A DNA stretch of 32,780 nucleotides. Origin: Pirellulales bacterium (lineage in GTDB: Bacteria > Planctomycetota > Planctomycetia > Pirellulales > Lacipirellulaceae). Shown piece by piece: positions 25,068 through 32,780 of this stretch (the stretch's first letter is position 1; each line of letters opens with the position of its first letter). The position numbers and the translations under genes are program-made. The notes under the pieces were generated by a model. The model was not told the DNA's origin. It saw only the letters and a list, made by a program, of their open reading frames with translations, and ran no database searches. Location: the NCBI GenBank assembly GCA_020847515.1, contig JADLBW010000112.1, positions 1-32,780 on the forward strand. The letters run 5' to 3'.

Positions 25068-28000
25068 ATGTCGTTGTTGTTTGCCAATCAGATGGAAGCC
25101 GTGGCCCGACGCATCGAGCGGCGTCGGCGCGCGGCGACTTGTTGCTGGCTCGTGGCTGCGGGGACGATTGCGGCGCTGGCCCTCGTCACCGCGGATTGGG
25201 CGATCGGGGTTCATCGCCTGCCCGCACGACTGTCGCTTACGGGGCTGCTTCTGGCGGCGATTTATGCCGCTTGGAGATGGCGGTCGACTGCCAGACCTGC
25301 GGCAACGCCGCTGTCGGTCGCACTGCAACTGGAGGATCGCTATCCGCAGTATCGCAGCCTGTTGGCCAGCGGCGTCGAGTTCAGCAGGCAAGCCGATGCC
25401 GACGCCACGACCGGATCGGCCGACCTGCGGCGGGCCGTCGTCTTGCGGGCCGCCGTCGCGACCGAGTCGCTTGACGTCCACTCGATCGTGCCGCTTTCGC
25501 CGCTGAGATGGGCGCTAGCGGTGTGCGCCTTGGCAGGCGTGCTCGTCGCGACGGCGGCCTTCGTGTCGCCGTCCGGAGTGGCTGCCGGCATCGCACGGCT
25601 TCTCGTTCCGTGGAGTCGCGTCGAGTATCCCCGCACGCATGATCTAACATTTGTCGATTTGCCGCGCATCGCACCCGCCGGCAGTGATTTTGCAGCGACG
25701 CTTAGCGATCGGAATGGACGCTTGCCGGCATCGGTTGAGGTTCAATTCCGCACATATCGCGACGGACAGTGGCATGAGGACGCGCAGACGTATCCCGGCG
25801 GACCAAATCAACTCATCCAGATTCGCCGGGCGAACGTGCAGGAGTCGTTCGAATTGCGGGCCGTAGGCGGCGACCACCAGTCGATGTCCTGGCGCCGCAT
25901 CGAGGTTGCGCCGCCTCCGCAACTGCTGGCGCTTAAGGTCCGGGTCCATCCGCCGGCCTATTCCCATTTGCCCAGTGAAGTTGCCGGCGATCCGGCGCCG
26001 ATGCTCGCCGGATCGAGGCTCGAGGCCTGCGGACGAGTAAGTCTTCCCGTGGCTTCTGGAGTGCTGCGAAATGAGGGCGAGCGGTCGGTCCCGCTGGTGA
26101 TCGCAGCCGACGGTATGTCATTTAGCACGCCGCCCGCCGACTGGACGCCGCGGCGCACGGGCTCGTGGTCGCTCTACTTTACGACGCGGCAGGGGATGGC
26201 GGCCCGCCTCGACCAGCAAGTGCGCGTGGAAGTCATTCCCGACCGGCCGCCGACTGCCGAGATCGTCTATCCCGCCGAGAACCTCGCCGTCCTGCCAGAA
26301 GCGGTGATTGAGCTGGCTTTTGCGATCGAAGACGATCTGGCCGTTCGAGCGGCGGAGCTTGTCCTTCGTACGCACGCGACAAGTGCGTCAGCACCCCAAG
26401 GCGATGCAGGCGACCAGCACGTTGACATCTTCCCTAGGGACGAGCGGCCGAAGCCTGGCTCCAAACACGTCACCTATTCACTGGCGCTGTCCGATTTCGC
26501 GCTGCCGGCTGGCGCCCGGCGCTCGCTCTTGGCGCGGGCTGAAGACAGCGCCGGCCAGACCGGCCAATCGGTGCGGCCGCTGCTGCTGCACGTAATCACA
26601 CCCGAGGAATTCTCGCGGCAAGTCGGCGCGCAGCTCTCACAACTGCACAACATCCTTCAGCGCGCGGCCGACCAGCAGCGTCGCGTGAGCCAGCGCATCG
26701 CGGCTTGGCAGGCGATGGCCGATGGACAGCCTTCGCGCGAGGAAAGAGAAGCGCTTTTCGATCGGCAGCGCCGCCTGCGCGACGCCGTCGGCGGCGAGCA
26801 CGACTCTGCCGCAGCGATTGCGCAATCGCTCGTCGCACAATACCAGCGCAACCGCTGGCCCGACGCCGCGGCCGCACGCCGGGCGGACCGACTGTTACGG
26901 CGCTTGCAGGGACTCAGGCAAGCGGAATTGGAGGAGATTGAAGCAGCCTTAACGGCCTTCGCCAGGGAGGCCTCTCGGGGGGGCGCGGACGCAGCTCTCT
27001 CCAACCCACAACAACAAGCGCTGGCCAATGCCCGGGCGAGGCAGCAGGGCGTCATCGAGTCGCTCCAAAGCGCGCTCGACGAACTAGCCCAGTGGAGCGA
27101 TTCCCAGCAGCTCCAACAAGAGCTAACCCGGCTACAGGCCGCACAGGAAGGCCTACTGGCCCGCACCGGCGCCCTGGCCCGCGCGGCACTCGCAGGGCGG
27201 CCTGAAGAGCCCGACGCGCCGCTCAATGAACAAGCGCTGCGAGCGGCCGGCGAGCAGCTTCAACTGGCTGAGCAGTTGGGCGCAGCGCTCGATCGCGCAC
27301 GGCAAGCGGCGGCCGCCGGCGCCTCGCCGTCGAGCGATGCCGCCAGACTTCAGGCCGCGCTCGACCATGCGGAGCAGGGCCGGGCGCAGGCCGAGGCCCG
27401 TGCCGCCGCCGAGCATCTGGCGGACCAGCGGTTCGGCGAGGCCGCCCAGAGTCAACGCAGGGCCAGCGAGCAACTGCAACAGGCGCTGGCGGAGCTGGCC
27501 GCTGGCATCGGGCCGCTCGAGCAGCTCGACGCAGCGCTCAAGCAATTGACGGCCGACCAAGGCTCGCTGGCCAGCGACCTGCAGCGGCTCCGCTGGCGGG
27601 CGTCATCGGCGCCTTCACCCGACGGCCATCCGTCCTCCCCAGGCTCCGCCCTTGCCGCTCGCCAGGCGGAGATTCGCGAGCGGGCAACCCGCCAATCCCG
27701 CGAGAGCGCCGCACTGCCTGTGTTTGCGCGGCTACTGACCACGGCTGCCGGTACAATGGAGGGGGTCGAGCGAGAACTGCTTACCAGCGCGGTGCGCGGA
27801 CAGGCCGTCGAACTTGCGGAACAGGCCCACAAGCAACTGCGGCGACTTGCCGAGGCCGTGCATGAGCAGGCCGCGCAACGTTGGGCGGCGGCCGAGCCGC
27901 TGGAGGATACTGATAAGAAGTCAGCGGGCGCCAAGCGACCGCCGGTCAACTCGAATGAGCTTCAGGCTATGCGGCTTGTGCTCGCCCAGCTTGGCGTGTT

Positions 28001-28223
28001 GAGAAATATGCAGGCGGAGCTACGGGGTCGAACGATCGAACTTGAACGCAGGTTTGCTGCCGGGGGCGTCTCGGCAGCGGACCGCGACCTGCAAGCCGCG
28101 CTTCTGGCCGACGAACAGAAAGGGCTCGCGGACATGGCCGACGCCTTACGTGAAGCCTCCGCGGGTTTGCCGGCCGACGCCTCTGACGACCCGCTAGGAA
28201 CTCAAGCAGGCCCCGCCAACTAG
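25068..28223 (+). CDS. Large membrane-anchored coiled-coil protein, DUF4175-like (operon gene 3)
   Basis: A 1051-residue protein. Three hydrophobic helices (about 23-47, 55-71, 147-166) flank a short motif LQLEDRYPQYRSLLASGVEF, which recurs in planctomycete proteins of this operon. Beta-rich Ig-like regions follow (about 190-510), then a very long Gln/Ala/Arg-rich helical section (about 520-1040) predicted to form coiled coils. The layout resembles DUF4175/TIGR02302 proteins, but the relationship is by architecture only. A structural or tethering role in the envelope is inferred. The start is unclear: ATG at 25068 is used here, TTG at 25050 and ATG at 25092 are possible, and none has an SD. 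A strong hairpin covers its stop codon. Confidence 0.72.
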   Translation: MSLLFANQMEAVARRIERRRRAATCCWLVAAGTIAALALVTADWAIGVHRLPARLSLTGLLLAAIYAAWRWRSTARPAATPLSVALQLEDRYPQYRSLLASGVEFSRQADADATTGSADLRRAVVLRAAVATESLDVHSIVPLSPLRWALAVCALAGVLVATAAFVSPSGVAAGIARLLVPWSRVEYPRTHDLTFVDLPRIAPAGSDFAATLSDRNGRLPASVEVQFRTYRDGQWHEDAQTYPGGPNQLIQIRRANVQESFELRAVGGDHQSMSWRRIEVAPPPQLLALKVRVHPPAYSHLPSEVAGDPAPMLAGSRLEACGRVSLPVASGVLRNEGERSVPLVIAADGMSFSTPPADWTPRRTGSWSLYFTTRQGMAARLDQQVRVEVIPDRPPTAEIVYPAENLAVLPEAVIELAFAIEDDLAVRAAELVLRTHATSASAPQGDAGDQHVDIFPRDERPKPGSKHVTYSLALSDFALPAGARRSLLARAEDSAGQTGQSVRPLLLHVITPEEFSRQVGAQLSQLHNILQRAADQQRRVSQRIAAWQAMADGQPSREEREALFDRQRRLRDAVGGEHDSAAAIAQSLVAQYQRNRWPDAAAARRADRLLRRLQGLRQAELEEIEAALTAFAREASRGGADAALSNPQQQALANARARQQGVIESLQSALDELAQWSDSQQLQQELTRLQAAQEGLLARTGALARAALAGRPEEPDAPLNEQALRAAGEQLQLAEQLGAALDRARQAAAAGASPSSDAARLQAALDHAEQGRAQAEARAAAEHLADQRFGEAAQSQRRASEQLQQALAELAAGIGPLEQLDAALKQLTADQGSLASDLQRLRWRASSAPSPDGHPSSPGSALAARQAEIRERATRQSRESAALPVFARLLTTAAGTMEGVERELLTSAVRGQAVELAEQAHKQLRRLAEAVHEQAAQRWAAAEPLEDTDKKSAGAKRPPVNSNELQAMRLVLAQLGVLRNMQAELRGRTIELERRFAAGGVSAADRDLQAALLADEQKGLADMADALREASAGLPADASDDPLGTQAGPAN

Positions 28224-28238
28224 CCGCCGGGCGGGGCC
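28209..28238. terminator. 9-bp GC hairpin spanning the stop codon of operon gene 3
   Basis: GGCCCCGCC and GGCGGGGCC pair perfectly around a 12-nt loop that contains the TAG stop. A second stem (CCGCC/GGCGG, 28237-28255) overlaps its far end. There is no T-tract. It may weaken read-through or protect the upstream mRNA, separating genes 1-3 from genes 4-6 in expression. Confidence 0.45.
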
Positions 28239-28297
28239 GCCGGGCCGCGTGGCGGTCCGGTTGCCGGCCGCCCAGTTACGCCCCACGCAGGTGCAAT

Positions 28298-28963
28298 TTG
28301 ACGCCCATTTCATCCGCCAGACTTCAGCATCTGTTGCCAATCGCCCTTGCCTGCCTGGGATCGGTCGCCCCCAGCACGGCGCTGGCTGAATCGCTTCAGG
28401 ACGGTACGTCGCTCAACCTCGTCGAGCGAATGCTTCCAAAGGGGCTGTTCGCGCCGCGAGCGGAGCGGGACGCTGCACCCGGTTCCGATCGCTCCCTGGC
28501 GCGAATTGAACAGTTGCGCCGGCGGATGCTCGCCGCCGAAGCCGTCCTGGCGACCGATGACGTCTCCGGGCGGGCTAGCGCTATTCAACAGGAGGTCATC
28601 TACGAGTTGGATGCGATGCTCACCCGGCTGGAGCGGCAGTGCGATCAGTTCGCCGCCGAACAGCAGCCGCCCGGCGCCGCTCCGCCCCGACAGCCGAAAG
28701 CCGGCCCGCAACCCGCCGCCATGCCGGGCGAGTCGGCCGCGACCACAACTGCCGCTGCGGTAGGAGGACCGGTAGACCGCGCAGCAATCAGCCGTCTGGT
28801 GCGCGACGCGTGGGGCGAGTTGCCCCAGCGGCAACGCGACGAACTGCTGCAGCCGCTCGCCGAAGAGTTTTTGCCCCAATACGCAGCCGACATCGCCGAC
28901 TATTTTGAGGCCCTCGCCGAGCGGGCCGGTGAGGATCGTTCGCCGCCGGAGGGGTCGCCATAG
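28298..28963 (+). CDS. Small secreted protein of unknown function (operon gene 4)
   Basis: A 221-residue exported protein I cannot assign to a named family. Residues 1-30 are a signal peptide (cleavage near TALA-ES). A helical region (66-122) precedes a Pro/Ala-rich linker (123-158). A conserved-looking C-terminal block follows, WGELPQRQRDEL (172-183) and FLPQYAADIADYFEALAE (191-208). That W-G-x-L-P-x-R block is a pattern I associate with planctomycete proteins encoded beside VWA and cyclase-repeat genes. The start is TTG at 28298, with AGGTG 4 bases before it. The stop abuts the next ATG directly (TAGATG), so translation is probably coupled. Confidence 0.75.
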   Translation: MTPISSARLQHLLPIALACLGSVAPSTALAESLQDGTSLNLVERMLPKGLFAPRAERDAAPGSDRSLARIEQLRRRMLAAEAVLATDDVSGRASAIQQEVIYELDAMLTRLERQCDQFAAEQQPPGAAPPRQPKAGPQPAAMPGESAATTTAAAVGGPVDRAAISRLVRDAWGELPQRQRDELLQPLAEEFLPQYAADIADYFEALAERAGEDRSPPEGSP

Positions 28964-30025
28964 ATGCTGTCCGCCAGTTGTCGAGCCAGTGTCGCGGCGT
29001 CGCTGCTCGTGGTAGCCGGGATGTTTCCTAGCGCCGCCGAGACGCCGCGCGGCCGCGCCGAGGAGCCGCTGTTTTCCCAGGCCCAGTTCATGACGACCGA
29101 GGCGACCGCTGCCATTGACCGCGGGCTGGCGTATCTGGCGGGCCAACAAACTGCCGATGGATCGTTCGGAACCAGCGGCAACGCCCGCAACGTCGCAGTG
29201 GTAGCCTTGGGCGGGATGGCGTTCTTGGCCGCCGGCAGTACGCCAGGCCGCGGTCCCTACGGTAAGAATATTGACGGCTGCATCGACTATCTCTTGGCCA
29301 ACACCGCGCGGACCGGTCTGATTGCGGGCCCCGATGGCGCTACTCGCGGGCCGATGTACGGGCACGGATTCGCGGCGTTGTTTCTTGCGGAAGTCCACGG
29401 CATGAGCGAGCGGCCGCAGCTTCGCGACAAATTGGGCTCGGCGGTCGATCTGATCATCTCCGCACAGAATCGGCAGGGCGGGTGGCGGTACACGCCGCAG
29501 CCGCGCGACGCCGATCTCTCGGTCACCGTGTGCCAGGTCATGGCGCTGCGGGCGGCGAGAAATGCGGGCGTGGCAGTGCCGCGCGAGACGATCGATCGTA
29601 GCGTCGACTATGTGCGGCGGTGCCAGAACGAAGACGGGGGCTTTCGATATATGATCGCCGAAGGGCCGCCGGTGAGCGGCTTCGCGCGGACGGCGGCCGG
29701 GCTGGTCGCCCTGAATAATGCGGGGGTCTACGAGGGCGGCGAGATCGAGCGGGGGCTTGCCTATCTAATGCGGTTTCCGCCGCAGCGGCAGGACTTCGAG
29801 TCGCAAGCCTATTACTTCTATGGTCAGTACTACGCGGTGCAGGCCATGTGGCATGCCGGCGGCGCGCCGTGGCGCGCCTGGTATCCGGCGATCCGCGATC
29901 AACTCGTGGCGCGCCAATCCGAGGACGGCTCCTGGCTGGACGCCGTCGGCAAAGAGTACGGCACGGCCATGGCGTGCATTATTCTGCAGACGCCCAACAA
30001 TTATCTGCCCATCCTGCAGCGATGA
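28964..30025 (+). CDS. Prenyltransferase/squalene-cyclase repeat protein, secreted (operon gene 5)
   Basis: A 353-residue exported protein with a terpenoid-cyclase/prenyltransferase alpha-toroid. A signal peptide covers residues 1-25. At least four QW-type repeats are visible: QQTADGSFG (61-69), QNRQGGWRY (168-176), QNEDGGFRY (221-229) and QSEDGSWLD (318-326). RDADLSVTVCQVMALRAAR (181-199) is typical of the non-catalytic planctomycete group. The DxDD cyclase motif is absent, so it is more likely a binding or scaffold protein than a triterpene cyclase. GGAGGGG lies about 8 bases before the ATG. Its TGA overlaps the next ATG (ATGA). Confidence 0.85.
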   Translation: MLSASCRASVAASLLVVAGMFPSAAETPRGRAEEPLFSQAQFMTTEATAAIDRGLAYLAGQQTADGSFGTSGNARNVAVVALGGMAFLAAGSTPGRGPYGKNIDGCIDYLLANTARTGLIAGPDGATRGPMYGHGFAALFLAEVHGMSERPQLRDKLGSAVDLIISAQNRQGGWRYTPQPRDADLSVTVCQVMALRAARNAGVAVPRETIDRSVDYVRRCQNEDGGFRYMIAEGPPVSGFARTAAGLVALNNAGVYEGGEIERGLAYLMRFPPQRQDFESQAYYFYGQYYAVQAMWHAGGAPWRAWYPAIRDQLVARQSEDGSWLDAVGKEYGTAMACIILQTPNNYLPILQR

Positions 30026-31326
30026 AACTCGCAATCGCCCGCTCGACTGCCGCAGCGTTAATTGCGTCCGCCTTGGCGCCGAGCGCCTGGGGCGCCGCGC
30101 CGGCGGCGACGCCGACCGATGGCGATTTGATCGTCGTCGGGGCCGAGGTCGAGTCGGCCAGTTTTTCCGGCGTCGCCGACTCGGGCGAACTGGAGTTCGC
30201 TGGCGCACACGGGCGGACGCTAAAGGCGCCATGTGACCGCCTGGTTCGTTGGTCGACGCCTGCCGTCGCAATAGGTCCCGACGAAGTTCACTTGCGTGAT
30301 GGCAGCCGGCTACGCCTCGCTGCCGCCTGGGCAGACGCAGCGCCATGGTCCATCGAGTTGAAAACTGTGCAGGTGCGCCTCCATGAATTGGGCGAGCACG
30401 ACATTGCCCGCTTGCGGCTGCAGGCGATGCTGTTCAGGCTGCCGCCCGACGAGGTGGCGCAACAGCGGACAATTGACGACCTGCTCGGCCGTCATGCCGC
30501 TAACCCGGCGGCCGATCTCGTCCTCCTCGACAACGGCGACACAATTGCAGGCGCCCTTGTCGAGGCCGGCGGCCCTTTGGACTATGCGGCACTGAACGCC
30601 GACTTTGGCGACGTTCGGATCCCGCTCGAGCGGATCCGCGGCATCGCGTTTTCCGACGATGATCCAAGCGACGCCGCGGCAGACTCCCCTGCAGATCGGC
30701 GAATCCTCTCGCCAAAGCTGCTGCTGGGCCTGCGCAACGGCAGCCGAGTCGCCGCCCGGTCGCTCGCCGGCGGCGAGCGGCTTATCGTCAAGACCATGTC
30801 GCTCGGCGATGTGACCATCCCGCCGGCTGACGTCGCGTCAATCCAGGCCCGCGGCGCGTGGCACGCCTATCTCTCCGACATCGAGGCCGCCAGCTACCAG
30901 CACACGCCCTACCTCGACTTAGATTGGCCGCATCGAAACGATCGCTGCGTCCTTGGCGGTCCTTTGCGAGTTCAGGAGCGAACCTATCTGAAGGGCCTCG
31001 GACTGCACTCCGCCTCGCGGCTGAGCTTTCGCCTGGACGGGCGCTTCGAGCTGTTTTCGGCCGCTGTGGCCCTGGACGATGCCGCGCGTGGCGGCGGCAG
31101 CGTCGTTTGCCGCGTGCTTACGCGTCGGGGCGACGGCCCGTGGCAGGAGTCGTTCGCCAGCCCCGTCCTGCGCTCAGGTGACCAGCCAACGCCAATCGCC
31201 GTCGACCTGAACGGGGCCGACGAACTGGCCCTGACGGTCGAATATGCTGACCGAGGCGACGAGCGCGACTACGTCGATTGGCTGGACGCCCGCTTGGAGC
31301 GAACTGGCCCCGCGGGCGGTCCGTAG
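30022..31326 (+). CDS. Secreted protein with C-terminal NPCBM domain (operon gene 6)
   Basis: A 434-residue exported protein. Residues 1-25 are a signal peptide. Residues 30-275 contain beta-rich repeats of the form 'L-L-x-N-G-D-x-I-x-G' (VLLDNGDTIAGALVEAG; LLLGLRNGSRVAARSL), a small-barrel pattern seen in other planctomycete secreted proteins. Residues about 277-428 match an NPCBM (novel putative carbohydrate-binding module) domain: YLSDIEAASYQ, YLKGLGLHSASRLSFRLDG, FSAAVALDDAARGGGSVVCRV and ending DYVDWLDARLE. Glycan binding at the cell surface is inferred from the domain. The ATG overlaps the previous stop by four bases, placing it last in the operon before the secA leader. Confidence 0.82.
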   Translation: MKLAIARSTAAALIASALAPSAWGAAPAATPTDGDLIVVGAEVESASFSGVADSGELEFAGAHGRTLKAPCDRLVRWSTPAVAIGPDEVHLRDGSRLRLAAAWADAAPWSIELKTVQVRLHELGEHDIARLRLQAMLFRLPPDEVAQQRTIDDLLGRHAANPAADLVLLDNGDTIAGALVEAGGPLDYAALNADFGDVRIPLERIRGIAFSDDDPSDAAADSPADRRILSPKLLLGLRNGSRVAARSLAGGERLIVKTMSLGDVTIPPADVASIQARGAWHAYLSDIEAASYQHTPYLDLDWPHRNDRCVLGGPLRVQERTYLKGLGLHSASRLSFRLDGRFELFSAAVALDDAARGGGSVVCRVLTRRGDGPWQESFASPVLRSGDQPTPIAVDLNGADELALTVEYADRGDERDYVDWLDARLERTGPAGGP

Positions 31327-31337
31327 TACTACGCAGT

Positions 31338-31351
31338 CCGGACAAATCCGG
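31338..31351. terminator. Small hairpin after the VWA operon
   Basis: CCGGA-caaa-TCCGG forms a perfect 5-bp stem just after the last operon gene, preceded by a 10-bp palindrome GTAGTACTAC at 31323-31332. There is no T-tract, so this is a weak terminator call based on position. Confidence 0.3.
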
Positions 31352-31451
31352 CGGTTCTGACCAAACGTTAAGCGGTTAGCCGCCGTCGGTCGTTCGCAAG
31401 CGCAAAAACGCTGGCCGGACGGCCCGGCCCTGGAGCCTAACGGGAGTTGTC

Positions 31452-31480
31452 TTGACGCGTTTCTGGAATCGCAATAAACT
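31452..31480 (+). promoter_or_regulatory. Sigma-70-type promoter for secA
   Basis: TTGACG (5 of 6) and TAAACT (4 of 6) are separated by exactly 17 bases. It is the best plus-strand promoter match in the gap before secA and lies about 280 bases before the proposed start codon. Confidence 0.55.
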
Positions 31481-31758
31481 TTTTGCTGCGATAAGGTTGC
31501 GCTCATTTTGCGCGCATCGGCCTCATTGCGCGGTTGATGCCGCGCGAGGGCGTTTTCCCTACACTGAAGAAGGCGGGCCTGGTGGCCCGTAACGCCAATA
31601 CTCCCTTGGCCGGCAAACGCTGGCGAGCCGCGGACGGTTCCGCTTGCCGCTTCTTGACGGTTGGCCAGCGCCTTCCGCAATCTTTGACGCCGCCCCGCTA
31701 GTACGTACCCGCCGAGCCGGCGACGGCCCTCTACCTATACGAGTATTTCGAGTCGACG

Positions 31759-32780
31759 ATGGAAGTTCTGGAACGCACGTGGGACGTAGTTTCTGGCCTG
31801 GGCAACGGCGTGCTGGGGCGTTTTGAGCGCGGAATCACCGCTTTGTTCGGCTCGGCCAACGCTCGGTTCCTGCGCCGACTTCAGCCTCGGGTCGACGCGA
31901 TTAACGCCTTGGAGGAGAAGTACCAGCGGTTCTCCGACGAGCAGCTACGCGCCAAGACCATCGAGTTCCGCCAGCGCCTCGACGCCGGCGAGACGCTCGA
32001 TGACATCCTGGTCGAGGCCTTCGCCATCTGCCGCGAAGGAGGGCGCCGGTTTCTCGGCATGCGCCATTACGACGTGCAGCTCATGGGCGGCATGATCCTC
32101 CATGAGGGGAACATCGCCGAAATGATCACCGGCGAAGGCAAGACGCTGGTGGCCACCCTGCCGGCTTATCTCAACGCGATTCCCGGCAAAGGGGTGCACG
32201 TCGTCACCGTAAACGATTACCTCGCCCGCCGCGACATGGAGTGGATGGGGCCCCTCTACACGGGCCTGGGCCTCTCAGTCGGCGCCATCCAGAGCGGCAT
32301 GGAGTCCGGCGAGCGGCAAGAGATGTATGCCCGCGACGTCACCTACGGCACGAACAACGAGTTCGGCTTCGACTACCTCCGGGACAACATGCGAATCGCC
32401 GCCCGCGGCGACGACCGCTTTCCCAAGCGCGATCAGCAGGCCCAAGGGCCGCTGAATTTCGCGATCATCGACGAAGTGGACAACATCCTCATCGACGAAG
32501 CCCGCACGCCGCTGATTATTTCCGGACCGGCCCGCGACGACGTCACCAAGTACGCCAAGGCCGACCGAATCGCCCGCCAGCTTCGCGAGGGCTCCCACTT
32601 CGAGGTGAAGGAGAAGGAGCATACCGCGCACCTCACCGACGAGGGGGTGCGCGAGGCCGAACGACTGGCCGGCGTCGAAAGCTTCTATACGGCCGGCAAC
32701 ATGCAGTGGCCGCATCTGATCGACAACGCCCTCAAGGCGCACCATCTGTACAAGCGCGACGTGAAGTATGTGGTCCAGGA
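31759..32780 (+). CDS. secA: Protein translocase ATPase SecA, 5' part
   Basis: The first 340 residues of SecA, the cytoplasmic and membrane-associated motor that drives preproteins through SecYEG. The frame runs off the window end. Family blocks: [12 protein letters not shown] (30-41), [22 protein letters not shown] (101-122), Walker A MITGEGKT (122-129), [11 protein letters not shown] (149-159), [16 protein letters not shown] (196-211) and the DEAD-type Walker [21 protein letters not shown] (236-255), with Asn in place of the usual Ser in DEVDSI. The preprotein-crosslinking domain begins at the window edge. Compared with E. coli, the N-terminus is about 25-30 residues longer, which is not unusual in planctomycetes; an in-frame GTG at 31810 is an alternative start. 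No clear SD is visible. Confidence 0.96.
   Translation, partial: MEVLERTWDVVSGLGNGVLGRFERGITALFGSANARFLRRLQPRVDAINALEEKYQRFSDEQLRAKTIEFRQRLDAGETLDDILVEAFAICREGGRRFLGMRHYDVQLMGGMILHEGNIAEMITGEGKTLVATLPAYLNAIPGKGVHVVTVNDYLARRDMEWMGPLYTGLGLSVGAIQSGMESGERQEMYARDVTYGTNNEFGFDYLRDNMRIAARGDDRFPKRDQQAQGPLNFAIIDEVDNILIDEARTPLIISGPARDDVTKYAKADRIARQLREGSHFEVKEKEHTAHLTDEGVREAERLAGVESFYTAGNMQWPHLIDNALKAHHLYKRDVKYVVQ

Larger units (their letters stand above)
31327..31758 (+). other. Leader/intergenic region before secA
   Basis: These 432 bases contain no convincing gene. Visible elements are the operon-end hairpin (31338-31351), the promoter at 31452-31480, a CGGGCC-tggt-GGCCCG hairpin (31574-31589), and a second weak -10-like TACACT at 31560-31565 with only a poorly spaced TTGATG before it. 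If the main promoter is used, the secA leader is about 270 bases long, which leaves room for post-transcriptional control. Confidence 0.5.

Noticed and set aside
28964..30025. Active triterpene (hopene/squalene) cyclase
   Set aside because: QW-type repeats are present, but the protein is short, has a signal peptide and lacks the DxDD catalytic motif.
31174..31680. A 168-codon minus-strand frame covering the operon end and the secA leader
   Set aside because: It overlaps the NPCBM coding region and the predicted secA promoter, and has no recognisable domain.

Overview
The window reads as a high-GC chromosomal segment from a planctomycete, probably of the Pirellulales type. The lineage call is inference from gene content. 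That content includes two PEP-CTERM proteins (one also carrying a type I dockerin), a sulfatase, an NPCBM protein, a LecA-like lectin domain, a secreted S10 peptidase, and a BatA-like von Willebrand operon followed by a terpenoid-cyclase-repeat protein. Sparse Shine-Dalgarno use and several GTG/TTG starts also fit. I see no tRNA, rRNA, CRISPR array, insertion sequence, phage gene or origin. It looks like stable chromosome, not an island.

Layout. Positions 1-8676 hold single genes in mixed orientation: the 3' end of a PQQ-type beta-propeller gene, a dienelactone-hydrolase lipoprotein, a cyclophilin-dockerin-PEP-CTERM fusion, xylose isomerase (all catalytic and metal residues present), an orphan glycosyltransferase, a PEP-CTERM surface protein, a UPF0173 metallo-hydrolase, and a secreted HExxH peptidase with a C-terminal LecA-like domain. 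Positions 8718-20300 are all minus strand: a five-part ABC exporter ending in DUF1854, a gene-poor stretch of about 700 bases, a retropepsin-like protein translationally coupled to a MoxR/Mg-chelatase-like AAA ATPase with its own strong promoter, a GT2 glycosyltransferase, a sulfatase, an S10 serine carboxypeptidase with an acidic repeat insert, and a phosphatase fused to a cytochrome c'-like domain.

Positions 20572-31326 form a tightly packed plus-strand operon of six genes: two membrane VWA proteins, a large membrane coiled-coil protein, a small secreted protein, a squalene-cyclase-repeat protein and an NPCBM protein. Several starts overlap or abut the preceding stop (TGATG, TAGATG, ATGA). 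Similar operons in planctomycetes usually begin with a MoxR ATPase and a DUF58 protein. Both are missing here, and the nearest AAA gene (12683-14170) lies on the other strand. The window ends inside secA, which has a consensus-like promoter about 300 bases upstream.

The strongest leads are unusual domain fusions (phosphatase plus c-type cytochrome; PH-like, zinc ribbon, ABC exporter and DUF1854; cyclophilin, dockerin and PEP-CTERM; gluzincin plus LecA), the AAA-retropepsin coupling, and the VWA operon with no ATPase of its own.
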